This document shows, piece by piece, positions 8,300 through 17,308 of a DNA stretch of 64,000 nucleotides. Made by a program: the position numbers and the translations under genes. A model generated the notes under the pieces. The model was given only the letters and a program-made list of their open reading frames with translations. It was not told the origin of the DNA and did no database searches. The stretch comes from SZAS-103 sp043747745 (GTDB lineage Bacteria > Pseudomonadota > Gammaproteobacteria > Xanthomonadales > Xanthomonadaceae), in NCBI GenBank assembly GCA_043747745.1, contig JAYTOP010000026.1:28498-92497 (forward strand), given 5' to 3'. Numbering within the stretch: position 1 is the first letter of the stretch; every line of letters starts with the position of its first letter.

Positions 8300-9943
8300 A
8301 TGCTGCGTTCCGCCCCGTTGGCCGCCATCGTTGCCTTCACGCTTGGCTGCATGACGCCAGCATTCGCAACGAACGAATCCACACTGCCGGACATCGGCTC
8401 ATCGGCCGCACAGGTCATCAGTCCCGAGCAGCAAAGCGAATACGGCGAGATGACCTTTCGTGAATTGCGCCGACTCGGCTATGTCCTCGACGACCCATTG
8501 CTGGAGGGCTGGCTGCAAAGCGTCGGCGACCGTCTCGGGGCGTACAGCAACCGGCCGTCGCAGAATTTCCACTTCTTCGTAGTGCGCTCGCGCGACATCA
8601 ATGCGTTTGCGACTCTCGGCGGTTACGTTGCGGTCAACGCCGGGCTGATCCTGACGACCACCAGCGAGGACGAACTCGCAGGCGTGATGTCGCATGAGAT
8701 CGCACACGTCACCCAGAACCACGTGTTGCGCTCGGTCGAAGACCAGAAACACAACAGCCTGCCGATCGCGCTAGCGATGCTGGCAGCAGTCATCGCCTCG
8801 TCGAAATCGAATTCATCGTCTTCCGGAAACGCCGTCGAGGCCGCGCTTGCAGCCGGCACCAGCCTGATCCAGCAGATGCAGATCAATTTCACCCGCGACA
8901 ATGAAACCGAGGCCGATCATTTCGGCATCCAGACGATGGCGCGTGCCGGTTACGATCCGATGGCGATGGCGAGTTTCTTCAGCCGCCTGCAAGCCGCCTA
9001 CCGAAGCAACGACAGTTATGGCCCCTACAAGACACCGGATTTCCTGCAGGATCATCCGGTCACCACCACCCGCATCAGCGATGCGCTCGATCGCGCCCGG
9101 CAAATCAAGAACAAACCCGACAGCACGTTGCCATCGAACCTGCCAGGCGTGGCGAACAATCTGTTGCTGCCCACAAACCTGAGCGTGCGCGGCACCACGA
9201 CGCCGACTGCGCTGCAACACGGAAGCGAATTCGGCTGGGCGCGGGAACGCTTGCGCGTACTCAGTGCGGAAAGCGGCGCAGCGGCGGTCGCCGAATACCG
9301 GAGACTGCGCAACGGCCACCCGAACACGTTTGGCGACAACCAGCGCTACGGACTTGCGCTCGCACAGACGCAAAATGGCGAAGCGGCCGCCGCACTGGCC
9401 GAATTGCAAACCTTGTCGCAGCAGCATCCCGATGCGTACTGGATCGACCTGGCAATTGCCGATGCGCACTATGCCAGCGGCCACCGCGAAGCGGCGCTGG
9501 ACACCTATGAACACGTTCTGCAGCGCCTGCCCGGCAATCGCGCGGTGATCCTGAGCTACGCCAGCACCTTGGGGAAGATCGGCACTCCCGAGGCAGGCCG
9601 TCGTGCGCAGACGGTGATGCGCCCACTGACCACCGAGAGCGAGAACGATCCCGAATTCCAGCAGACCTATGCACGCGCTTGCGAACTGGCTGGCGACACC
9701 GGTCGCGCAGGCGAGTCCTACGCCGCAGCGGCATTCCTCAACGGTCGCGCGGAAGACGCACTCAACCAGCTGGAAGCACTCAAGCGCCGCGACGATATCG
9801 ACTACTACCAGCGCGCGCGCATCGATGCGCTTATCGCGCAAATCACCCCGGTCGTACTGGAATTGCAGAAGGACAACATCCATCCGGGCGATGTCGACCG
9901 TCGACAACAGCAGCAATACACTCCGCAACCCGCGCTGCACTGA
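8300..9943 (+). CDS. bepA: Periplasmic M48 metalloprotease with TPR domain, BepA-like
   Basis: This 547-residue exported protein has a signal peptide (LRSAPLAAIVAFTLGCMTPAFA), an M48 domain with HEIAH at 132-136 and the third zinc ligand in ETEAD (202-206), then a long helical TPR-like half from about residue 320. That is the architecture of BepA/YfgC, which degrades misassembled LptD and assists outer-membrane protein assembly with the BAM complex. ATG 8300 is chosen because ACAGGA lies a few bases upstream and the signal peptide starts there. The C-terminal half ends with DRRQQQQYTPQPALH, a polar tail. It lies about 110 bp ahead of the phoB start and is probably a separate transcription unit. 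Confidence 0.9.
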   Translation: MLRSAPLAAIVAFTLGCMTPAFATNESTLPDIGSSAAQVISPEQQSEYGEMTFRELRRLGYVLDDPLLEGWLQSVGDRLGAYSNRPSQNFHFFVVRSRDINAFATLGGYVAVNAGLILTTTSEDELAGVMSHEIAHVTQNHVLRSVEDQKHNSLPIALAMLAAVIASSKSNSSSSGNAVEAALAAGTSLIQQMQINFTRDNETEADHFGIQTMARAGYDPMAMASFFSRLQAAYRSNDSYGPYKTPDFLQDHPVTTTRISDALDRARQIKNKPDSTLPSNLPGVANNLLLPTNLSVRGTTTPTALQHGSEFGWARERLRVLSAESGAAAVAEYRRLRNGHPNTFGDNQRYGLALAQTQNGEAAAALAELQTLSQQHPDAYWIDLAIADAHYASGHREAALDTYEHVLQRLPGNRAVILSYASTLGKIGTPEAGRRAQTVMRPLTTESENDPEFQQTYARACELAGDTGRAGESYAAAAFLNGRAEDALNQLEALKRRDDIDYYQRARIDALIAQITPVVLELQKDNIHPGDVDRRQQQQYTPQPALH

Positions 9944-10000
9944 ACACTGGAGGCAGCTTTCCGAGAACGCGCACAGAGCGGCTGCGGCCCGGTAACATCA

Positions 10001-10018
10001 GGGTCACAAAACTGTTAT
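10001..10018 (+). promoter_or_regulatory. Pho box upstream of phoB
   Basis: GGGTCAC-AAAA-CTGTTAT has the 7+4+7 spacing of the PhoB binding site (consensus CTGTCAT repeats separated by an AT-rich four-base spacer). It ends 35 bases before the phoB GTG start, so autoregulation of the phoB-phoR-ppk-ppx block by phosphate is likely. The first half-site deviates at two positions. Called by eye without a scoring matrix. Confidence 0.65.
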
Positions 10019-10053
10019 CTACTTGCGCGGCCAGCATCTGCCAGAGGTTCCGC

Positions 10054-10743
10054 GTGAACAAACGCATTCTGATCGTCGAAGACGAACCAGCCATCCGCGA
10101 CATGGTCGCTTTCGCACTGCGCAAGGGTGACTTCGAACCGGTGCACGCCGGCGATGCGCGCGAGGCACAAGCCGCGATTGCCGACCGCGTACCAGACCTG
10201 ATCCTGCTCGACTGGATGCTGCCCGGCACCAGCGGCATCGACCTCGCGCGGCGCTGGCGCAAGGAAGAGATGACCCGCGACGTGCCGATCATCATGCTGA
10301 CCGCGCGCGGCGAGGAAAACGACCGCATCAGCGGGCTGGATTCGGGCGTGGACGATTATGTCGTGAAGCCGTTCTCGGCGCGCGAACTGCTCGCCCGCAT
10401 CCGCGCCGTGATGCGGCGTTCGCGCGACGACGATGAGGACGGCAGCGTGACCCTCGGCGGTCTGCGCATCGACGGCGCAGCGCATCGCGTGTATGTGGGC
10501 GACGTGCCGATCCACATCGGTCCGACCGAATACCGGCTGCTGCATTTCTTCATGACCCACGCCGAACGCGTGTATTCGCGCACGCAGCTGCTCGATCATG
10601 TCTGGGGCGGAAACGTATATGTCGAGGAGCGCACCATCGACGTGCACATCCGCCGCCTGCGCAAGACCCTCGAACCGTATCGGCTGGACAACCTAGTGCA
10701 GACCGTGCGCGGCTCTGGTTACCGTTTCTCGACCGCGCACTGA
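10054..10743 (+). CDS. phoB: Phosphate regulon response regulator PhoB
   Basis: This 229-residue OmpR/PhoB-family regulator has the receiver phosphoacceptor D53 (LILLDWMLPG), T83 and K105 (VVKPFS). The C-terminal winged helix includes HIGPTEYRLLHFF and TIDVHIRRLRKTLEP. The start is a GTG at 10054 preceded by AGAGG; the longer open frame upstream has no homology. The length equals E. coli PhoB. The stop overlaps the phoR start (TGATG), so sensor and regulator are coupled. The gene heads a four-gene block in which ppk and ppx follow, linking phosphate sensing to polyphosphate turnover, and a Pho box lies in its leader. Confidence 0.96.
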   Translation: MNKRILIVEDEPAIRDMVAFALRKGDFEPVHAGDAREAQAAIADRVPDLILLDWMLPGTSGIDLARRWRKEEMTRDVPIIMLTARGEENDRISGLDSGVDDYVVKPFSARELLARIRAVMRRSRDDDEDGSVTLGGLRIDGAAHRVYVGDVPIHIGPTEYRLLHFFMTHAERVYSRTQLLDHVWGGNVYVEERTIDVHIRRLRKTLEPYRLDNLVQTVRGSGYRFSTAH

Positions 10744-12068
10744 TGCCGCTGTTCCCCGGCGAATCCTGGAAACGCGCGATCTTGCAGCTGCTCGCGCTTT
10801 ACGCGGCGGCACTGCTGCTCGGCTGGACGATCGGCCGCACCTGGCTGCCGCTCGCGCTGGTATCGATGGGCGTGGTCGCATGGCACTACTGGCGGCTGTG
10901 GCGACTGCTTGCACGCTTGACCGGGGGCCGCCGCCTGCCGCCCGCGCGCGGTCGCAGCGTGTGGTCCGAAGCCGAAGATCTGCTGCATCGTCGTCAGGAC
11001 GACGTTCGCAATCGCAAACGCCGCCTGCTCGACATGCTGCGCGCGTACCGTGCCGCCGCTGCGGTGCTGCCTGACGCTGTCGTGATCGTCGATCGCAACA
11101 GCCAGCGGGTGACCTGGTTCAACGAAGCTGCCACCCGCCTGCTGGGACTGAAATATCCGCGCGACAACGACACGCCGGTGGCCGAGCTGCTGCGCCCGCT
11201 GCCGGTTGCGGTCTGGATGACCGCAGGGCAGCATGCCGAGCCGATGATCGACGCGCCGTCGCCGCACGATCCGAACATCCGTCTGAATTTGCGGCTGATC
11301 CCGTATTCGGAACAGCAGTGGCTGCTGGTCGCGCGCGATATCAGCAAATTGATGCACCTCGAACAGGTACGCCGCGATTTCGTCGCCAACGTGTCGCATG
11401 AATTGCGCACGCCGCTGACCGTCATCCACGGCTATCTGGAATTGTTCGATGCCGACGACATGCCCGAGTGGACTCCGATGTTCGAGGAAATGCGCCGGCA
11501 GTCGCAACGCATGGCGCAGATCGTCGAAGACCTGCTGACCCTGTCGCGGCTCGAGGGACAGGAGTTGCTGCCGGAAGAAACCGTATCGATGACCGGACTG
11601 CTGCAAACCCTGCGACGCGAGGGCGAAGCGTTGAGCCAGGGCCGCCACAAGATCGTCATCGAGGACGAAGCCGGTGTCGATCTGATCGGCTCGACCAAGG
11701 AACTGCACAGCGCGTTCTCGAACCTGGTCAGCAATGCGGTGCGCTACACGCCGTCGGGTGGCAGCATCCGCATCCGCTTTGCGCGCGACTTCGGCGACGG
11801 CGCGGTGCTGGCAGTGCACGACACCGGCTACGGAATACCCGCGCAACACCTGCCACGCATCACCGAACGCTTCTATCGCGTGTCCACGAGTCGCTCGCGC
11901 GAATCCGGCGGCACCGGACTGGGTCTGTCGATCGTCAAGCATGTGCTTGCGATGCACCAGGCGCGTCTCGAGATCGTCAGCGAGGTCGGCCAGGGCAGCA
12001 TCTTTTCCATCCATTTCGGCGTTGCGCGCGTGCAGTCGCGCATCGCCCACGGCACGGAGGCTTTGTGA
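10743..12068 (+). CDS. phoR: Phosphate regulon sensor histidine kinase PhoR
   Basis: This 441-residue membrane kinase has two short hydrophobic N-terminal segments (about 12-48) without a large periplasmic loop, as in PhoR. A PAS domain follows (about 105-200, with LPDAVVIVDRNSQRVTWFNEAA). The HisKA motif NVSHELRTPLT contains phosphoacceptor H219. The ATPase domain has NLVSNAVRYTP, the G-box HDTGYGIP and GGTGLGLSIVKHV. PhoR phosphorylates PhoB when phosphate is scarce and dephosphorylates it otherwise, with PstSCAB and PhoU, none of which lie here. It overlaps phoB by 1 nt, and the phoR TGA sits next to a possible GTG start of ppk. Confidence 0.96.
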   Translation: MPLFPGESWKRAILQLLALYAAALLLGWTIGRTWLPLALVSMGVVAWHYWRLWRLLARLTGGRRLPPARGRSVWSEAEDLLHRRQDDVRNRKRRLLDMLRAYRAAAAVLPDAVVIVDRNSQRVTWFNEAATRLLGLKYPRDNDTPVAELLRPLPVAVWMTAGQHAEPMIDAPSPHDPNIRLNLRLIPYSEQQWLLVARDISKLMHLEQVRRDFVANVSHELRTPLTVIHGYLELFDADDMPEWTPMFEEMRRQSQRMAQIVEDLLTLSRLEGQELLPEETVSMTGLLQTLRREGEALSQGRHKIVIEDEAGVDLIGSTKELHSAFSNLVSNAVRYTPSGGSIRIRFARDFGDGAVLAVHDTGYGIPAQHLPRITERFYRVSTSRSRESGGTGLGLSIVKHVLAMHQARLEIVSEVGQGSIFSIHFGVARVQSRIAHGTEAL

Positions 12069-12109
12069 CAAAAACCGCGACCACCCGCCAACCACGCAAA
12101 CCACGCGCG

Positions 12110-14233
12110 ATGAAAACAATGACCGCCGACCTCGCAACTGTCGCCATACCCGAGACGGCTACACTGCTGCCCGTGACGACCGACGCACCCGACCGCTCGC
12201 CATACCTCAATCGCGAACTCTCGCAGATCGCGTTCAACGAGCGCGTGCTCGCGCAGTCCCGGGATCGCTCGGTGCCACTGCTCGAACGCCTGCGTTACCT
12301 GTGCATCTCGTGCACGAACCTCGATGAATTCTTTGAAGTGCGCGTCGCCGCGATCAACCACCAGGTCGATTTCGGAGGCACCACCGGTCCCGATGGCCTC
12401 GGCCCGGCGACCGCGCTGAAGCTGATCCACGAGCGCGCTGGCAAGCTCGTGCAAGCGCAGTACGAACACTGGAATCAGGTGCTGCTGCCCGAACTGGCGG
12501 CCGCAGGTATCCGCATCCTCGGTGCCGATGCCTGGAGCACGCCGCAGAAACGCTGGCTGCGCAAGTATTTCCGCAACGAGATCCTTCCGGTGCTGTCGCC
12601 GCTCGGTCTCGATCCGGTGCACCCTTTCCCGCGCATCCTCAACAAGTCGCTCAACATTGTGGTCGTGCGCGAAGGCAAGGATGCGTTCGGGCGCTCCGGC
12701 CACATGGCGATCGTGCGCGCGCCGCGCTCGTTGCCGCGCGTGATCCAGTTGCCGGCCGAACTCTCCGGCGGCGCGCACGATTTCGTGCTGCTGTCGACCG
12801 TACTCGCGGCGTTCGTCGATGAATTGTTCCCCGGCATGCAGGTCAAGGGTGCGTACCAGTTCCGCGTCACCCGCAATAGCGAGTTGCTGGTGGACGAGGA
12901 CGAAATGGAAAACCTCGCGCATGCGCTGAAAGGCGAACTCGCGAGCCGCGGCTTTCTGCGAGCGACGCGACTGGAGATCAGCAAGGATTGCCCGAACGCG
13001 ATCGTCAAGATGCTGCTGAAGAATTTCGAATTGCCCGAAAACGTGGTTTATCGGGTCGACGGGCCGGTGAACCTCAATCGTGCGAGCCAGTTGTATGGAT
13101 TGATCGATCGACCGGAACTGAAGTTCCCGACTTTCCGCCCGGCCATGCTCGACCTCGATGGCGACGAGATGTTCGCGGCGATCCGCAAGAACGACCTGCT
13201 GCTGCACCATCCCTACGATTCGTTCGCGGCGGTGATCGACCTGCTCAAGGAAGCCGCGCACGATCCGGACGTGCTCGCGATCAAGCAGACGCTGTACCGC
13301 ACCGGCCGCGATTCGGTGATGGTCGAGCATCTCGTCGAAGCCGCGCGCAATGGCAAGGACGTCACCGTGGTGGTCGAACTGCGCGCGCGTTTTGACGAGG
13401 AAGCAAACATCCGCCTGGCCGACCGACTGCAGGAAGCTGGCGTGCAGGTCGTATACGGCGTGGTCGGCTACAAGACCCACGCGAAGATGCTGCTGATCGT
13501 GCGCCGCGAACGCAAGATGCTGCGCCGCTACGTGCATCTGTCCACCGGCAACTACCACGCCGGTACCGCGCGCACCTATACCGACATCGGATTGCTCACT
13601 GCGGATACCTGGATCGGCGAAGACGTGCACCTGCTCTTCCAGCAACTGTCCGGGCTTGCGCCAGCGATAAAGCTCAAGCGCCTGCTGCAATCGCCCTTCA
13701 CGCTGCACAAGGCGCTGCTGAAGAAGATCGCGCGCGAAGCCAGGCATGCGCGCGCTGGCAAACCCGCGCGCATCGTCGCCAAGATGAACGCGCTGACCGA
13801 AGTGGGCGTGATGGACGCGCTGTACGCGGCATCGCAAGCCGGCGTGATCATCGACCTGATCGTGCGCGGCGCGTGCAGCATCCGGCCCGGCGTCATCGGT
13901 CTGTCGGACAACATCCGCGTGCGTTCGGTGATTGGGCGTTTCCTCGAACACAGCCGCGTGTACTGGTTCGACAACGATGGCGAACCCGAAACCTGGTGTT
14001 CGAGTGCGGACTGGATGGATCGCAACCTGTTGCGCCGGGTCGAGACCTGTTTCCCGATCGTGCGTCCCGACCTCGCTGCGCGAGTTTTCGCCGAGGAACT
14101 CGACAATTCCCTGCGCGACAATATCCAGGCTTGGGAATTGCGCGAGGATGGCAGTTACAATCAGGTGCAACCGCAACCCGGGGAACCTGCCTATTCCGCG
14201 CAGGGCGCGTTGCTGGCCAAACTCTGCACATGA
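12110..14233 (+). CDS. ppk: Polyphosphate kinase 1
   Basis: PPK1 polymerises the ATP gamma-phosphate into polyphosphate. The product is about 707 residues. It begins its conserved N domain at SPYLNRELSQIAFNERVLAQ and has the two phospholipase-D-like C domains. The autophosphorylated histidine is H457 in GYKTHAKML, followed by HLSTGNYHAGTART, and the second essential histidine is H614 in FLEHSRVYW. The start could be ATG 12110 or a GTG at 12065 that overlaps the phoR stop and adds 15 basic residues; neither has a clear Shine-Dalgarno sequence. The stop overlaps the ppx start (ATGA). Location in the Pho block suggests induction under phosphate limitation. Confidence 0.95.
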   Translation: MKTMTADLATVAIPETATLLPVTTDAPDRSPYLNRELSQIAFNERVLAQSRDRSVPLLERLRYLCISCTNLDEFFEVRVAAINHQVDFGGTTGPDGLGPATALKLIHERAGKLVQAQYEHWNQVLLPELAAAGIRILGADAWSTPQKRWLRKYFRNEILPVLSPLGLDPVHPFPRILNKSLNIVVVREGKDAFGRSGHMAIVRAPRSLPRVIQLPAELSGGAHDFVLLSTVLAAFVDELFPGMQVKGAYQFRVTRNSELLVDEDEMENLAHALKGELASRGFLRATRLEISKDCPNAIVKMLLKNFELPENVVYRVDGPVNLNRASQLYGLIDRPELKFPTFRPAMLDLDGDEMFAAIRKNDLLLHHPYDSFAAVIDLLKEAAHDPDVLAIKQTLYRTGRDSVMVEHLVEAARNGKDVTVVVELRARFDEEANIRLADRLQEAGVQVVYGVVGYKTHAKMLLIVRRERKMLRRYVHLSTGNYHAGTARTYTDIGLLTADTWIGEDVHLLFQQLSGLAPAIKLKRLLQSPFTLHKALLKKIAREARHARAGKPARIVAKMNALTEVGVMDALYAASQAGVIIDLIVRGACSIRPGVIGLSDNIRVRSVIGRFLEHSRVYWFDNDGEPETWCSSADWMDRNLLRRVETCFPIVRPDLAARVFAEELDNSLRDNIQAWELREDGSYNQVQPQPGEPAYSAQGALLAKLCT

Positions 14234-15777
14234 CGGGCAACGCCGTGCGAAAGATCGAAGTCGATACGCAGGCAAGGACAGCGATCGGCGAAGGCGCGCT
14301 GCTGGCCGCTCTCGACCTGGGTTCCAACAGTTTCCACATGGTCGTTGCGCGGCACATGCTTGGACAGTTGCGCGTGGTCGATCGACTGCGTGAAACCGTG
14401 CGCCTCGCCGAAGGTCTGGATGGCGCGGGCGGCTTGCGCGCGAATGTGCTCGAACGCGCGCTCGATTGCCTGTCGCGCTTCGGCCAGCGCATCCGCACGC
14501 TGCCGCCGCACTGCGTGCGCATCGTTGCGACCAACACCGTGCGCCAGTTGCGCGATCCGCGCGCATTCCTGCTGCCGGCCGAGGCCGCGCTCGGGCATCC
14601 GATCGAGATCATCTCGGGCCGCGAGGAAGCGCGCCTGGTGTATCTCGGCGTCGCACACGCAAGCCCGCCGACCGGCAAGCGTCGGCTGGTGATCGATATT
14701 GGTGGCGGCTCGACAGAATTCATCATCGGCGAAGGCTATGAGCCGCTTGAGCGTGAAAGTTTACAGATGGGTTGCGTCGCCAGCACGCGGCGCTTTTTCG
14801 AAAACGGCAAGCTCGGCCGCAAGCGCTGGAAAGATGCGCTGACCGAAGTCTCCGCCGAATTCCAGCAGTTCGTGCGCGCGTACCGCGAGCGCGGCTGGGA
14901 CGACGCGATCGGTTCGTCGGGCACGATCAAGTCGGTCAGCGAGATCCTCGCCGCGATGAAACTCACGCGCGGCGCGATCACAGATGACGGACTTGCGGCC
15001 TTGTGCGATCGACTGCTGGAGTTCGAACGCATCGAGGACATCGCCCTGCCCGGTCTGTCGGAAGATCGCCGGCCGGTGATCGCAGGCGGCCTGCTGGTGC
15101 TGCAGGCGGCGTTCAACGAACTCGGCCTCAAGCGCATGCAGGCCAGCAAGTCGGCGCTGCGCGAAGGCGTGCTGTACGACATGCTCGGTCGTGCGAGCGA
15201 TCGCGATCCGCGCGAGACGTCGGTCGATGCATTGATGGAACGCTACGGCGTCGATCGTGAGCAGGCCGCACAGGTCGAGCGCACGGCGTTGAAACTGTTC
15301 GACCAAGCCGATGCCGCGTGGCAACTCGATGCCGACTGGCGTCGCATGATCGCCTGGGCCGCGCGCGTGCACGAGATCGGACTCGCCATCGCGCACAGCC
15401 AGCATCATGTGCATGGCGCCTACCTGATCGAACACTCCGACATCGCCGGTTTCTCGCGGCCCGAACAACAGATGCTCGGCGCACTCGTGCGTTGCCAGCG
15501 CCGTTCGATCGCGATGGCGAGCATCAATGCATTGCCCGAGCGACTTGAACTACCGGCCTTGCGTTGCGCGCTGCTGCTGCGGCTCGCAGTCCTGCTGCAT
15601 CGCGGACACGACCGCGATATGTTGCCGACGATTCGACTCGCGGTCGGCGACAAGGAGCTGAAACTGCGGTTGTCGGCGCGCTGGCTCGAATCGCATCCGC
15701 TGACCCGCGCCGACCTCGACAGCGAGCGCGATGACCTTGCCGGGATCGGCTACACACTCGGGATCAGGTCGGGCTGA
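14230..15777 (+). CDS. ppx: Exopolyphosphatase / Ppx-GppA phosphatase
   Basis: This 515-residue enzyme removes terminal phosphate from polyphosphate or pppGpp. It has the ASKHA fold: LAALDLGSNSFHMVVA (phosphate 1), the DIGGGSTEF loop (phosphate 2) and an extended C-terminal HD-like helical domain (RVHEIGLAIAHSQHHVHGAYLI, with histidines in place). It starts at an ATG inside the last codons of ppk (overlap ATGA) and so is coupled to its antagonist, the usual ppk-ppx order. The long C-terminal half distinguishes full-length Ppx from short GppA-like forms. About 90 bases of nondescript convergent space separate it from the next gene. Confidence 0.95.
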   Translation: MTGNAVRKIEVDTQARTAIGEGALLAALDLGSNSFHMVVARHMLGQLRVVDRLRETVRLAEGLDGAGGLRANVLERALDCLSRFGQRIRTLPPHCVRIVATNTVRQLRDPRAFLLPAEAALGHPIEIISGREEARLVYLGVAHASPPTGKRRLVIDIGGGSTEFIIGEGYEPLERESLQMGCVASTRRFFENGKLGRKRWKDALTEVSAEFQQFVRAYRERGWDDAIGSSGTIKSVSEILAAMKLTRGAITDDGLAALCDRLLEFERIEDIALPGLSEDRRPVIAGGLLVLQAAFNELGLKRMQASKSALREGVLYDMLGRASDRDPRETSVDALMERYGVDREQAAQVERTALKLFDQADAAWQLDADWRRMIAWAARVHEIGLAIAHSQHHVHGAYLIEHSDIAGFSRPEQQMLGALVRCQRRSIAMASINALPERLELPALRCALLLRLAVLLHRGHDRDMLPTIRLAVGDKELKLRLSARWLESHPLTRADLDSERDDLAGIGYTLGIRSG

Positions 15778-15868
15778 TCAAACCAACGGGGATGGGGACT
15801 GGAGGCTTGAGGCTGGACTCGTTTGCCCTGCCAAACCCCAGCCCCAACCTCCAGCCCCCGCTCCCCGA

Positions 15869-17308
15869 TCAGCGCATCCCCATCACGTACGGCCGATCGG
15901 TGAATTGCGCGACGGTCGGCAATCCTTTCTGGTCGAGGCGGTCGAGTCGCGCGGACGGGGTTGGATGGGTCGAGTAGAGGTTGCTGGTGCGACCACCGTC
16001 GCTGACTGCCGAAAGCTTTTGCAGCACCGCGTACATCGCGAGCGGGTTGTAGCCGGCACGCGCGGTATAGATTAGCGACGCGGCGTCGGAGCGGTATTCC
16101 ACGTCCTTGTCGAAGCCGGTCAGCAGGATCGAGGCACCCTGCTTGGCGAAATAGCCGGCCAGTTTCTGCTCGAACGGACCTGCGGCACCACCATGCGAAC
16201 CGATCTTGCCAACCGCGTAATTGGTGCCGACGCTCATCGCGATCGACGCCATCGCCTGCTTGCGGATCACGTTGTAGTGGTCGCGCGAGACGACATGGCT
16301 GATCTCGTGGCCGAGCACGGCGGCGACCTCATCGTCGGACTGCAGCACGTCGTAGAGCCCGCGCGTCACCATGATGTATCCGCCCGGCGCGGCGAATGCA
16401 TTCATCGTCGAACTGTCGACAATGGCGAACGTCCAAGGCAGGTCGTCGCGCGGCGTCTGTGCGGCGACCCAGCGGCCGATCGTATTGACCCGCCGCTGCG
16501 CCGCGGGATCGTTGAGCAGCGGCATCACGCTGAGCACGCGCCCTGCGACCAGCGGGCCCATCGCGACCTCCTCATCATATTTCTCCTGCTCGCTCTTCGG
16601 CATCGCATCGGCTGCGCTGCCCGCCGATGCGCCGAGTCCGCCCGGAAGCCTGCTGCCGACCATGCCGAACAAACCTTTCTTGACGGCGGTGTTCTCTTCC
16701 GCCTTGGCCTGGGTCTCCTCGGGCGTGCCCGACGTGTCGCGGTGTCCCTGGCCGATTCCGGGTTCCTTGTTGTAGGCGACATCGGTCTTCTGCAGTTGCA
16801 TGCGACTCGCGTAAGCGTTCGCGGCGTTGTCGTCCACGCGCAGCGTCTGCATGCGATCCAGTTGTCCCTGGTCGAACGTCGCGCCCTGCAACGCCTCGAC
16901 AGTGATGCCACGCACGCCAGCGGTTTCGCCCGGCTTTTGATGGCCGCCGAACATCGAGTAGCCATCGTTCTTGTCGCCGCCAGCGGCCTTGGCGATGCGG
17001 ACCTCGTTGATCTTCACGAAACCCACCGTGCTGGGCTGCGCCTTCACGTTGAACCACAGACCCTGCTGCTGCTGCACTTCGACCGGACTGCCCTTGTTCA
17101 ACGTGGTCACCGTGGGCGATGTCGTCACTGCGGCCTGGTGCACTGCGACGTTGTCTTTGTAGACGGATGCCGCCGTGGTGCCCTGCGAACCGGCCGGGGC
17201 TACCGGGGCCGCAGGCGCGGCGGCATGCGCTGGCTTCTTGCCGGCGACCGCAGTTCCGGCAAGGGCGACCAGGATGGCAAGAGTCAGGATTCGGATGGGG
17301 CTGCGCAT
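15869..17308 (-). CDS. Secreted SH3-domain plus M48 metallopeptidase
   Basis: This 479-residue exported protein has a signal peptide (MRSPIRILTLAILVALAGTAVA), an Ala/Pro linker, a bacterial SH3 segment (about 45-108: SVYKDNVAVHQAA ... GLWFNVKAQPSTVGFVKINEVRI) and a poorly conserved middle (110-245). The M48 zinc peptidase domain has HEISH at 334-338 and EYRSD at 405-409. The SH3 part suggests peptidoglycan or envelope binding, with proteolysis at the cell wall. The start lies inside the last codons of the CHASE2 gene (25-nt overlap), so the pair is coupled. It is unlike the BepA-like gene at 8300, having SH3 instead of TPRs. The substrate is unknown. Confidence 0.87.
   Translation of the reverse strand: MRSPIRILTLAILVALAGTAVAGKKPAHAAAPAAPVAPAGSQGTTAASVYKDNVAVHQAAVTTSPTVTTLNKGSPVEVQQQQGLWFNVKAQPSTVGFVKINEVRIAKAAGGDKNDGYSMFGGHQKPGETAGVRGITVEALQGATFDQGQLDRMQTLRVDDNAANAYASRMQLQKTDVAYNKEPGIGQGHRDTSGTPEETQAKAEENTAVKKGLFGMVGSRLPGGLGASAGSAADAMPKSEQEKYDEEVAMGPLVAGRVLSVMPLLNDPAAQRRVNTIGRWVAAQTPRDDLPWTFAIVDSSTMNAFAAPGGYIMVTRGLYDVLQSDDEVAAVLGHEISHVVSRDHYNVIRKQAMASIAMSVGTNYAVGKIGSHGGAAGPFEQKLAGYFAKQGASILLTGFDKDVEYRSDAASLIYTARAGYNPLAMYAVLQKLSAVSDGGRTSNLYSTHPTPSARLDRLDQKGLPTVAQFTDRPYVMGMR

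Noticed and set aside
11873..14566. Long minus-strand open frame opposite ppk and ppx
   Set aside because: It is antisense to well-conserved ppk and ppx and has no start context or domain resemblance.
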